A stretch of 64,000 bases of DNA from Lactuca virosa (GCA_928212115.1 CAKMRJ010004445.1:1064428-1128427), one strand, 5' to 3'; positions 12,351 to 23,046 are shown, numbered from the stretch's first letter. Program-made: numbers and translations. The notes: generated from the sequence alone by a model not told the origin.

Positions 12351-15249
12351 TGTCACACCCCCAAACCAAGGATGGCGGAAACGTCCGGGGGTGGAGGACT
12401 TCATGTGTAGTATCATAACAACAATTATAATAGTAATTCAAGCAAACACAACCAACATATATATAATTGAAAAAAAGTTACATCATTGTATGAATTACAT
12501 GTTTACGAATCAATTACAATATATTGATAAAATATGAAATAGTAGACGCCTTAGCGTCCCATCCTCAAAAGCACTTGATTACCTGTTTAATGATTTCCTG
12601 AGAATACAAGTTTTTGAAAAAGTGTCAACACAAAGGTTGGTGAGTCCATAAGCTTTTCATTTGTAAAAGTAGTATTTGTGTTAGAAAAATCCAATATTTT
12701 CCTTAATGTGTAAATGTAGTCTTAAAACCCAAAGACCGAAAGGTACAAGTAATTTGTCATATTTATAGTAAAATAATGCAAAATTTAAATCGACATAAAC
12801 TCGTTAAATTTTAATGAAGTCCCCGTAAATTCCAATGTTTGTTAATACTTTATGTGAGTTTATTATAACCATACTATGACCAAGGTTGCCTAAAACGACG
12901 TTCTTCAGGCGTCGGAAATGTTATGACATTTGTCACCCCAGACCTATCGGTCTAACTGTTGCATGCAGTTTAGGTGTGGGTTTGTCAAACCCAATATAGA
13001 TCTATACACAAGTATCACGCTCTCCCTCAAGGAGACTCTGGTTACAATACAGGACTTAATGGTAATTTGAAGTAATTGTCTCACAAAGTCATTAACGGAA
13101 TTTCGTGTTATAAAAACTTGGTACCGTATGGCCGTACCTTGCTTAATGAAAATATCCTTTGTATAAATGTACCCTTTTTAAATGTATGTGTTATGTAATG
13201 TATCATAAACTATACCTATTATAGTTTATCAACCAAGGGTAGTACGTGGTAATGTATGCAAACTATATTCAAAATAGTTTATTTAATGTTTGAATGTATC
13301 GATTATACTTTGATTATAATCACTTGTTATTCTTTATATTTTATATGACCAAATCCATTTGTAAAAATGATGTGTGTCTAAATATTAAGATAAAATGTCA
13401 TATATTGCAGTAACATATAGTCACATAAAGATATACACCTTGCTCAACATGTTACAAGGTGAAATGAAATTAACAGCAACTTTTCGTTAAAAACAGTTTC
13501 TGTTACCGTTCTTAGAAAATTTATAGAAAAATCATCACAGCTCTAAATCCAAATCCGAAAATTTTGAGAGTTTGGAATATGAGTGTAGTTTGTTCGTGAA
13601 TTTTATCATGATTTTTAGTGATCTCTAACAGAGGTGAAAATGTTCATAATCACAGACTGGTCGGGGTTTGCCTCTGAAATGATAGGAAGTTTTGTAAAAA
13701 TCACCATTAATTGTAGCAAAATCATTTGGAGATGTGCAAGTAGTCATTTTAAAGCTAAGAGTTTGAACTACTTGCACCTGAAACAGTTTTGAAAACTAAA
13801 ATTTTTAAGTGGACCAAAACAGTCCGTGATTAACGTCCATCTTTTCTGATGCAATCTGTTAGAAAAAGTTTAATTGTGTTCTTGATGATTTTACTTGTAT
13901 TACCCCTTTAAAACTTAAGAAAAACATGTGAATGTATGGGTATGAACTCACCTTATGTGGTTTCAGTAGATGAAAGTGAGAGAAAGGAAGTGTTCAACTC
14001 AAGAACACTAAGAAGATGTCTTGATGATTCGAAAATCTAACACCGAATAAGATGGAACTCGTGTAAGATATCAATGATTTGAGTAGAATGGAGTTTAATA
14101 ATTATGTGAATGATGAAGATACTTACTAATTGAAGAAAGAAATCCCTGGAGAAAGCCTTGAAGTTCTTGAAGTTGAGAGAAAAGATGAGAGAATTTTGGA
14201 GAGTGTTCTTGGTTGCTAAGTGTAGATTGAAAGAGTTTTATGGAGAATGAGGAGAGAGGATCAATCCTCCAGCTCTTAGAACGTGGGAAGAGCTGGAGAT
14301 TGGCTGTAAAGGTCCACTAAGGAGACAAGGGGTAGTGGGAAAGAGTGGCTGATCATAGAGTGAGGTGGTAGTGGGTTGCTTTTGCCATAAATTAAAGAAA
14401 AGAAAATATTCCCTCAATAATTAGATCAATCACCAATTCTTTTAATATATTTTATAAAAACCCTGGAGATTTATATATTTTTGGGGCCTTAGTTTATAAA
14501 ATAAAGTTTTGGGTGAAAATCCCACGTTAAAATAATGAAAAACGGAGTTAAAACGAAGTCGTAGTCGAAAACCGGGTAAAAAGGGCCTGGACTTCGGACC
14601 CTGCGAGACTTCGGACGGACCTTCGGACGGACACGACTTCGGACCCAGCAAGACTTCGGACACTGCTTCGTTTCGGACACGGGACTTCGGACACTGCTTC
14701 GCTTCGGACACTGGTCCTTCGGACCTCGGACCTCGGACACAGCTTCGGACCAGAAGCTTTGGTTTCGGATCCTTAAAGCTATTTTACTCGTTTTTATCCC
14801 GTTTCAAGCGATTTTTGACCCGGTTAAGGGTCGAGATGACCCAAATGATTACAAAAAGTTAAAGTAACTTTTGAGAGAGATCTGGGAGAGATTTGGGAGA
14901 GATTTCAATTAGAAAGATATAGAGTGAAAATGATTTAGAGAGGTTTCGTTTGTGATTAATTTGAGTGTCCGGCTTCACAACGCAAGGTTCGTAAACCCCA
15001 TTAAACCGTGTTTTAGTGTCGTACACAATCCCGATGATTGTGCAATAGTGTTTTATCGCTTTGGTTCGTTGTTTAGCACTGTTAAGGCTAAGGAAAATCA
15101 AACACATGAACTTTCCAAATGAGGATTTCTCATTAAAATAGCGAATTGTATAGTGATTACATAACGTAAACCCTAGCATACAAGGGTTATTGGAGTTGAC
15201 CGGTTTGACTTGTTGACTTTGAATTGACCGAAATTTGACGGTTGTCACA
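12351..15249 (-). repeat. 5' LTR (element sense) of the inner chromovirus
   Basis: Near-identical partner of 4051-6954. It contains the CTTCGGAC array at 14588-14760. Most differences from its partner are single-base homopolymer length changes. Confidence 0.95.
14588..14760. repeat. CTTCGGAC short tandem array in the LTR
   Basis: Second LTR copy of the array at 6288-6460. Confidence 0.85.
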
Positions 15250-15254
15250 TAGTT
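15250..15254 (+). other. Target-site duplication, right copy (inner chromovirus)
   Basis: TAGTT, identical to 4046-4050. Confidence 0.97.
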
Positions 15255-16215
15255 CTCCATGGGGCGCACCAATACTGTTTGTCAAGAAGAAAGACGGGTC
15301 ATTCAGGATGTGCATTGACTACAGAGAACTTAACAAAGTCACTATAAAGAATAAGTATCCTCTACCAAGAATCGACGACCTTTTCGATCAGTTGCAGGGA
15401 GCATCTTGGTTTTCCAAGATCGACCTTCGATCTGGATACCATCAGATGAGAGTTAAGGAGGAAGATATACACAAGACAGCATTCCGAACAAGATATGGAC
15501 ATTACGAATTCATTGTAATGCCATTTGGATTACAAATCACCAGCAGTGTTCATGGATTTACTGAACCGAGTTTGTCGACCCATGTTGACAAATCAGTGCT
15601 TGTGTTTATTGACGACATTCTTGTGTACTCAAAGAACAAAGAAGAGCATGAAATATCATCTACGAGAAGTATTGACAGTACTGAGGCCGCGAGAAGTTGT
15701 ATGCCAAATTTTTCAAAATGTGAATTTTGGTTACGAGAAGTCCAATCTTAGGACATATTTCACTCAGAATGGTATTAAAGTTGACACGGCCAAGGTTGAT
15801 GCAGTAATGAAGTGGGAGTTCCAAAGACCCTAAGAAATTAGAAGTTTTCTTGGTTTGGCTGGATACTATCGTAGATTTATCCAAGATTTTTCCAAAATCG
15901 CCGTACCATTAACCAAATTGACGAAAAAGAATGAATTGTTTGAATGGGGTAATGAACAAACAGTAGCTTTTGAGATCTTAAGGCAAAAGTTTGTGAAGCA
16001 CCAATCCTAACTCTACCAGAAGGAGTCGATGATATGACTGTCTTTGTGATGCATCTTATCGCGGATTAGGAGCTGTATTAATGCAAAGAGGAAAGGTGAT
16101 TGCATATGCATCAAGGCAACTAAAACCACATGAAGCCAATTACCCAACACATGATTTAGAGCTTGCATCTGTAGTTTTTTCTCTAAAGATATGGAGACAC
16201 TACCTTTATGGGGTG
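15255..16215 (+). pseudogene. pol: RT and RNase H remnant of the outer chromovirus
   Basis: Continues the RT split at 4050: SPWGAPILFVKKKDGSFRMC, YRELNKVTI, PLPRIDDLFDQLQGASWFSK, DLRSGYHQM. The catalytic FIDD box (LVFIDDILVYS) lies near 15600-15632. Frameshifts follow at about 15535 and 15660. RNase H is recognisable from about 16040 (CDASYRGLGAVLMQRG, then VIAYASRQL and a YLYGVK end). The match stops abruptly at 16203-16215, where the sequence becomes integrase C-terminus; the rest of RNase H and the zinc-binding and catalytic integrase parts are missing. Confidence 0.9.
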
Positions 16216-16800
16216 AAGTGGGACAAAGAGTACTCGGTAGTACAGAGATAGTTCAAAAGACAACAGAGAATATTCAGATGGTCAGGGAAAGACTAGACGG
16301 CCTCAAAGCCGCCAAAAGAGTTATGCAGATAAAGACGATCCGACTTAGAATTTCAAGTTGGAGATTTTGTATTACTAAAAGTGTCACCATGGAAGGGAAT
16401 CATCCGATTCAGGAAAAGAGGAAAATTGGGACCTAGATTCATTGGTCCATATAAAGTTATTGCCACGAGTTGGAAGGTAGCATATCGCTTAGACTACCAG
16501 AACAATTAAATCAGATACACAACACATTTCATGTGTCGCAATTAGAAAGTGTATGGCAGAAGAAACTATATTGTGCCACTTGACGATATTCAGGTAGATA
16601 ACAGACTTAACTACATTGAAAAGCCTGTTGCCATTATAGATCGAAAAATAAAGACATTACGCAACAAGGAAATAGTAATTGTTAAAGTACAATGGTAGCA
16701 CGACGTGGAACAGAATGGACTTGGGAACCAGAAGATGAAATGAAAAAGAATTATCCGAGTTCTTTTTATAAGGATTTCGAGGACGAAATCATTCCAAGTA
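16203..16800 (+). pseudogene. pol: Integrase C-terminus and chromodomain remnant of the outer chromovirus
   Basis: Reads GEVGQRVLGSTEIVQKTTEN and MVRERLDGLKAAK, then a frameshifted FQVGDFVLLKVSPWKG, typical of the integrase C-terminal domain. From about 16590 a chromodomain follows (YIEKPVAIIDRK, IVIVKVQW with an in-frame stop, TEWTWEPEDEMKKNYPS), ending SRGEN just before the purine tract. In chromoviruses this domain steers integration toward chromatin marks. It is non-functional here because of stops, frameshifts and loss of the catalytic core. Confidence 0.87.
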
Positions 16801-16809
16801 GGGGAGAAT
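16795..16809 (+). other. Polypurine tract of the outer chromovirus
   Basis: CCAAGTAGGGGAGAAT directly abuts the 3' LTR, in the place of the plus-strand DNA primer. Confidence 0.8.
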
Positions 16810-18216
16810 TGTAACGCCCCGTTTTCATTTATAAATAAATAAATAAAGATAAGTATTTATGTCAAAAATGTTTATAAAATTATCATAAGTTATATATAAA
16901 TATATAGTAGTAAATTGGTGTTACAAATAATCAAAAATGTGTATAAAAGATTTAATGGTTATATGGTTTAAAAAGTTATAATTACATTTAAATATGAAAG
17001 TAAAATATATTTATTTTAGCTAAAGTGATCTAAATGAAATTGTAGTACTCGGAAAATCCTACGCATGAAAAAAAATACGTCGAAAACGGAGCTCGTATGA
17101 AGAAGTTATGAATTTTGAAGTTTGAACAAACATCTCGAAATGAAATCCAGCAGCCGACCACCGGCCGGAAAGTGGCGAGTGGCGGCGCGTGGCGGCGAGT
17201 GGCGGCGAGTGGCTGGTGCCATTGGAAAGCTGACTCGATTTCCTTCAAGATGGAGTCGGGTCCAATAGTTCTAGGTGCGGTATTGAGTGTCAGAATTAGG
17301 CCAAAAGTAAAAGAAATCATAAAAAAAAAATTAATAATAATGGAGAAATTAGGTCATGAATAAAATAATCAACATTTTTACCTATAAATAGAGAGGTAAT
17401 TTTCCTTCATTTGGGAAAGAACAACAAGTGTAAATTATAGTCTTGATAATCGAGAAGATAAATCCCGAGAGACTGTTAAGTGAATAAACGAGAAAAACAA
17501 TCGTTCGTGTTGCTGTTCTGCGACTAAGGTGAGTTTTACTATTCTATATGTGATACTCATGTATGTAGTTATTATAAAACAAGTTCATGTGAAGATATTA
17601 TGATAAATAATATTTACCATTATTTACCATTATTTACTATTGACGCGGTAATTATGTGTAAACATGTTATATGTGTAATTTTTACTGTTGACGGTAAAAT
17701 GTTATGCTATATATTATATACTAGTAAATGTTATTACTATGATTATTATATGACATACATGATTAACTACTGTAGTTAAACAGTAGATGTTTCAGGATTA
17801 CTGTAGTAAAACCGTAAATATTTCAGAATTACTGTAGTAAAACAGTAAATATTTTTATAATGATTATATGCATGTGGTAAAATGTATAGATTGTGAACTC
17901 ACTAAGCGTTGGCTTATCAGATACTATTAACATTTTTACAGACCCTCTGGGGTAAAACAAGGAAGAATCCAGCTTGACTATCGTGGCACAACCGCATTAC
18001 TCTTGAAAATTATGGATAAAAGTCTTCCGCTGTTTATTTCAATAAATCATGTTTTATGTAATAAAGTTTAAACCTGGATTTATTTGTGTTTATTTAAAAC
18101 TCATTAAATGTCATTATATTAAATGAAGTTTATTATATTCAAATGGGACCAAATCAGATATATTTATTACTGTAGTAAATATTTATTTACCGCAGGAAAA
18201 AAAAAAGGGTGTTACA
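16810..18216 (+). repeat. 3' LTR of the outer chromovirus
   Basis: Matches 1-1398 along its length. It carries the GTGGCGGCGA-type array near 17169-17213 and the intact TATA box at 17383-17390. The GAACTCACTAAGC motif lies near 17895. The right flank TACAC should also be found just left of base 1 if the duplication is intact. Confidence 0.93.
17383..17390 (+). promoter_or_regulatory. TATA box of the outer LTR
   Basis: TATAAATA inside CCTATAAATAGAGAGG. The 5' copy at about 570 has lost one A. Confidence 0.6.
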
Positions 18217-18600
18217 TACACAAAGGCACGTTTTATAACACCGAGTTACCAAATGCGTTTTCGTACAATCAATGTACAACCAACTCATAGTCAACAACTC
18301 ATATCTCTAGGTTTGAAGAATATAAGATATTATCGTCTCATGATCACTCGTGATAAAATCTATGAAGTGATTCAAATGAGCGCGGGTTGAATCCAATACT
18401 CAGAACTTATGAGCACTCATGAGTGTTGTAGCACCACTTTGTCCACCAACTTGGACCTCTACAAACCAACCCATGACAGTCTTGATTCATATCTACTTGC
18501 AACATATGACCGACTGTGGATGGTTTGAATAACTTAATCATTCAGGAAGAGCGACTTAGTTATTCTGGAAGTCAAAACATGCAAAGTGAAACACAAGAAT
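18217..18600 (-). repeat. Copia 3' noncoding segment, inverted copy of 29846-30212
   Basis: The reverse complement matches 29846-30212 throughout with scattered substitutions. This ties elements A and B to one Copia family. Confidence 0.9.
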
Positions 18601-19584
18601 AAATGAATCAAATATGGTATCAAACCCTATGAATATAAATAAACACTTTTATTTATCACCATACTGATTACTCATTATTCATTGTTTCGGTTTTATCAAC
18701 TTTATACTTGAATTAAAAAACACTAGTTGTCCCATGCTCCAAGCATGTACACTATGTTTTTCCTAAACAATAGCTTTGCCATACACCAAGTATGCACTCT
18801 ATGTTTGTCTATGATCCTTATTTTGTGAAATAAACCAATTGAACATAATTTCAATGATTCTAATTTCACACTCCCAAATCCTTATCGAAAAATGTGTGAA
18901 TTTAAAATTCCTATCATTTATCGAAATCTGTTTAGATTTTAAACTTATATGCACTGACCCTCCTGTAATGAATATGTACAAAGTCAAAAAGACTTGTCAA
19001 CAGTCATTATAAGGTATTCCAATGGAGATCAACTCCATGGAAACTAAGTCTCATATTCAAAGTACATTGCTTTGGACATGCTTCTTGCATTAAGTTTTCT
19101 AATCTTACACAGATAACTTCCACCTATGGAGACAACTCCATATTCTCATTTTGACTATCACTTCTGAATAAGAGATGCCTCTTTTCAGAATATGTCAATA
19201 TGGTCCTTCAAAATTAGCACTATACTTCCAACTGTCCCTGAGCAACCAATCTTTGGTAAACCTCAGATTGTCCTCAACAATTGCTTAATCATTTTAGTCA
19301 TATCCAATTCTAGACCTTTTCCCTTCTTAATTCCTCTGGGCATTTGGAAAAATTTAGAAATGACAAATATTATAGCACATGCAATCGATCCTGTACCCAA
19401 AGAAAATGGTACACGATTCATGATGTCTCACATAAAGACATGATTCTAGACCAGTCTTTTGCTACAATATTTTTATTTGCCATGTTTAAAAAATTATACT
19501 ATGAAGAGGGATGCCGTAATCATAATCGAATTTTGAGAACGCAATATATAGAATTTCCTTAAGTTGAACCAATCCAACATGAAA

Positions 19585-19587
<3 letters not shown>

Positions 19588-19619
<32 letters not shown>

Positions 19620-19652
19620 TATATATATATATATATTATATATATATATATA
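19588..19652. repeat. (AT)n simple repeat in Copia A
   Basis: Long TA dinucleotide run with two short interruptions. Confidence 0.95.
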
Positions 19653-21589
19653 TATTCTTGACTAAAGATGATTAAGGTCTCAATCTAAGCCTTTAGAACT
19701 GAATGAAGTATATCCTCTCCCTTAATTATAGCAAAACAACTTTTTCAATCCCTGCAGCCTCACGAATTGAAACTTTTGTTTTCTATAATTAACATTGCTA
19801 ACTTGCAACACTAACAATAATTATCATGCTCCCCACTAACATGATGATTATTAGCATAACACTTATGCTCCCCACTAGCATTGACATATACTCAGAATCA
19901 GCTGGACTTCGAGAAATCAATACTTTATTGACTTTCTTACCAAAGTTCAGATTTCTGATACGAGATGCTTTGATAAAACTTTATCAAAATCATACACCTT
20001 TCCTTAGATAGTATGCATGTGGTCTAAAATAATTTCAGAACTATGAAAAGGGATGTCGTAATCATAGTCTCAATTGTTTAGACCTTTTGCGATCTGCTTC
20101 AAATCTACTTGGTGGAAGTGTTTCCTCACCATCATTTTCATGAATCGGAGAGAAACCTTATGACCTAGATTTATGGTTTATGTGTAGTGTATCTTATCCA
20201 TGTGAATCGTAAAAACACATAGTCAGGCAAGGAGTAATGAACAAATCCAAACTCATATGGACTGAACTTTAGCAATCTTAACTTCTTGCCACCTGGCAGT
20301 ACAGGGCCTGCCATTGCTTCCAAGTGTTATGCAACCAATTGAGAACTTTCAGAACTCCTATGCAAAGCCAACTTTAACTGGAATGGGCACAGAATATGTC
20401 AACACGATAGGTTATAAACCTCAAGTCGTATGCTAGTGAAGAACCTCAGGTTTTATTCTTGATTAGTTCTTGAAATTCTTTTTAGGATCTTTAAGACTCC
20501 CACTATCCTCTTGACATATAAGACTATCTTGCCAAATATTCAAGAGATAGTGCGGATTCTTTATCAAGACAAACACTTCACACAATTGGCCTTAGTTGGT
20601 CTTTGTTTTATCCAAAACATCACAACTTACCAATTTCAAATGTACAAGAGTAGGACACTTTTACTCTTACATTTGACAAGTGTTTTAAACCTTTCTTTAA
20701 GATATGTCACTCAAGTTACAATCTTGGAGTATGACTCTAAGAATTGTTTTGGAACAAAGTATGACACATCTTCCTGATCTAACCATTTCAACAATTCATG
20801 ACTCCTCTTCTTAGTCATAAGAATGCACTAAGATGACCTTTAGAGGACTAATTGTGATATGATTTCTAAATCATTAAGATGGTCACAAACATGATACTAA
20901 AGTACTCTCCCATCTTTTCAGATTTGAGAAACTTTTATCTTTCTGCCTAATTTGATTCTTCCCATTCGTTCTGCCATACATTGAGACTTTTCCAATGTTT
21001 CAAAATTATACTTCAACTTTTAAGTATAAACATATTTACTAAACTTTAGTAAATCAAATAGTCTTAACGAGCTTTGTGGTGGACATTACCAGTGCACAAG
21101 AATGTGTACTCGATCCCTTTAGTCCTTCACTTGACTCACACATCCATGTGAACAAGTAATTAGTCTTGATTTTCCAATGCTTGAAAGTTCTCATTCATCA
21201 TACTATTCAACTTGCATGATTCCAAGTTTCGGTCCAATTGAAACTTGGGTGATGAGGAACTTTCCTGATTTGGTAAATTTAGACACTACCACAAACGAAA
21301 GAATCAAATCCATTTTCCAATATTGTTGTCAGTGGAATCATATAAGCAACAATTTTCCACAAATGCCATTGTAAGGATACTTCAAATAAATAAAATTAAA
21401 CAATTTTCTTTATTTTAAAACTTTGCGGAAAAACTTATCCTTACAATCCACATGGAAATTGTTGTTATCTATTCCTTAGCAATTAAGCAACTGCTCAAAA
21501 TTCTGATGTGATCGAAATCCACCTTCGCGATCAGAATCAGCATATACTTCCTTTAAGATTTCTCTCTATTATTTGATTCTTAAAACATC

Positions 21590-22269
21590 AACATGTGACC
21601 CAGTCACATCATGTAATGAGGATCTCATAATAGAACTTAACAGAGTTAGATAATGGGCTCTACCTGATGTAGAGTCAAACTTATTGACTTTAACATCCTT
21701 AGGTAAATTTGGTAGCTTTGCAATCAATGCCCCTTCCTTTGGCAAAATAAACATATGGACCCTTTGGTAATGGGACTGTCTCAGACTTAGCCTTTCTCTT
21801 TACCATTTGGTCAACCTAGTTGACTATGGTTAATCCCTTTCCTTGGGAAGAGAAGGCTTTTCTAGATATCCAATGTTACCATTGTCAATGTCCATGGTAG
21901 TTTGGGAAGTTGATCTACTAAACAAATCTGCTGTCCCAGTGCTCCAAATTATTGCTGATTCAGCAACACCAAGCAAATAGATAAGATCATTAAGGGTCAT
22001 GTCATAGTCTGTTTCATAGTAGTCCCAAAGGAATTCACTATGTGACTTAGAAAGTGATTGAACCACCAACTTTCTCAAGAGTTTGACACCCAACTCTCCC
22101 GGCTTGTCAATATGTGACTTCATCTCCAAGATGCGATCACATATAGACCTTGCTTGCCAATAGGGCTTGAGTGACCTTGAACTTGTGGGTTAGGGATAAT
22201 AATTGGAGGAGGTGGAGGAAGTGAAGTTCCAAGAGATTTGGGAGGATCATAGATGTCTGAACCAGACAT
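21590..22269 (-). pseudogene. gag: Gag and protease-proximal remnant of Copia A
   Basis: The likely start is the ATG at 22269 (MSGSDIYDPPKSLGTSLP, then a proline run and IIIPNPQVQG). After a frame change at about 22130 comes a UBN2-type gag stretch: MKSHIDKPGELGVKLLRKLV, SLSKSHSEFLWDYYE, MTLNDLIYLLGVAESAI. Past another frame change, KDVKVNKFDSTSG corresponds to the segment between zinc knuckle and protease in Copia elements. The zinc-knuckle cysteines and the DSG triad are not intact. Beyond about 21590 I recognise no pol. Confidence 0.7.
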
Positions 22270-22838
22270 CTTTTTGGGAGATATTCAAGATAGTTGATCT
22301 AAAGTCCTTAATATAACACCCAATATGAAATATTAAGGCTAGGACCCAGCAAACTATTTTATAACTTGGAAAAGGGATGCCGTAATCCAAGCTATAAAAT
22401 ATTTGAAGGTAGGTGAATGACGATTCATCAATTTCCACCAAGATAAACAAAATGTATTATTAGGTTTTAATTGGTTTTGAAACTCCTAGATTCTTTTGAG
22501 ATTCATTGAACTTTTCAAAGGCATGTTTCAATCTCGAGTGTGCCCTTCAGGTTTTGTGATTGGGATGCCGAGGATCACAAAACAAGGTGTGAATAACCAT
22601 GCAAATATACTTGGTACCCTTAATATTTACCCCTCAATCGATGTGTCGGTTAACCACACATGCTCCACCGATACTATGATAAACATTAAGTTACCATTTG
22701 CATACCTTGTTAAATCAAGCTAGTATGTCGGTTAACCACACACGCTCCACTAACTGACTTAAGCAAAGTGCAAAGTGTAATTTCATGGGTTAGCACCAAA
22801 TTTACATTTTCCTAAGTAACTAAGATTGGGTATTAATA

Positions 22839-23046
22839 ACAGTTTAGTTACTTAGTATTTATCATTAATACTTTTAATGAAGGGAGAATTATAGTCCTTG
22901 TCCTACCCGTTCGGCTAACGACCCTCCACCGGTCAAGGAAGCGGGGGGTGAGAGTGCACACCCATTAAACTGCGATTTTATAGGCAGTAACCTTATACCC
23001 CCCTTATAGACCGGCTTCGTGAATGAGGCCTACTAATGGTAAGACG
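22839..23046 (-). ncRNA. Structured leader block shared with the Gypsy element (Copia copy)
   Basis: Core 22900-23045 aligns end to end with 11850-11994. The bounding stem is GTCCTACC with GGTAAGAC, one G-U wobble in place of the perfect pair in the Gypsy copy. CCGGTC pairs perfectly with GACCGG here, against a wobble there. GGGTG/CACCC is present in both. It lies between primer-binding site and gag, like the other copy. Confidence 0.7.

Larger units (their letters stand above)
4051..15249 (-). mobile_element. Young Tekay-like Ty3/Gypsy chromovirus, minus strand
   Basis: An 11.2 kb element with near-identical 2.9 kb LTRs, a perfect 5-bp target duplication, a tRNA-iMet primer site and a purine tract. 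Gag, protease, RT, RNase H, integrase and chromodomain are all readable on the minus strand. The chromodomain and long LTRs point to the Tekay/Del branch. About eight frame changes break the polyprotein, but within segments I see few in-frame stops, which is odd for such a young element. Confidence 0.94.
1..18216 (+). mobile_element. Older Ty3/Gypsy chromovirus, plus strand, interrupted by a younger element
   Basis: Both LTRs are present (1-1398 and 16810-18216), each opening TGTAACGCCCC and closing GTGTTACA. A tRNA-iMet-type primer-binding site follows the left LTR and a purine tract precedes the right one. The internal region reads gag, protease, RT, RNase H, integrase C-terminus and chromodomain on the plus strand, the order expected of a chromovirus. 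Stops and frameshifts are frequent, and the integrase core is deleted. A second complete element (4051-15249) splits the RT. The two LTRs differ by many small indels, which fits the outer element being older than its guest. The right flank is TACAC; the left flank is outside the window. Confidence 0.93.
18560..22600. repeat. Region dense in short inverted repeats within Copia A
   Basis: Perfect or near-perfect hairpins recur every 50-150 bases. Examples: TTCTGAA.AAGAG around ATGC at 19162-19190; a 13-bp stem at 19816-19852; TTTGATAAA/TTTATCAAA at 19969-19988; a 14-bp stem with a 2-nt bulge at 20637-20675; ATTTACTAAA/TTTAGTAAAT at 21034-21054; CCAAGTTTC/GAAACTTGG at 21222-21248 inside an outer stem 21183-21264. 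The stems differ in sequence, so this is not a tandem repeat. Confidence 0.7.

Noticed and set aside
4051..15249. Integrated pararetrovirus or other virus
   Set aside because: LTRs, 5-bp target duplication, Gypsy-type domain order and chromodomain identify an LTR retrotransposon; no movement protein or envelope seen.
22300..22600. Hairpins of Copia A as microRNA precursors
   Set aside because: Stems are 7-14 bp, far shorter than plant pre-miRNA stems with a 20-24 bp duplex.
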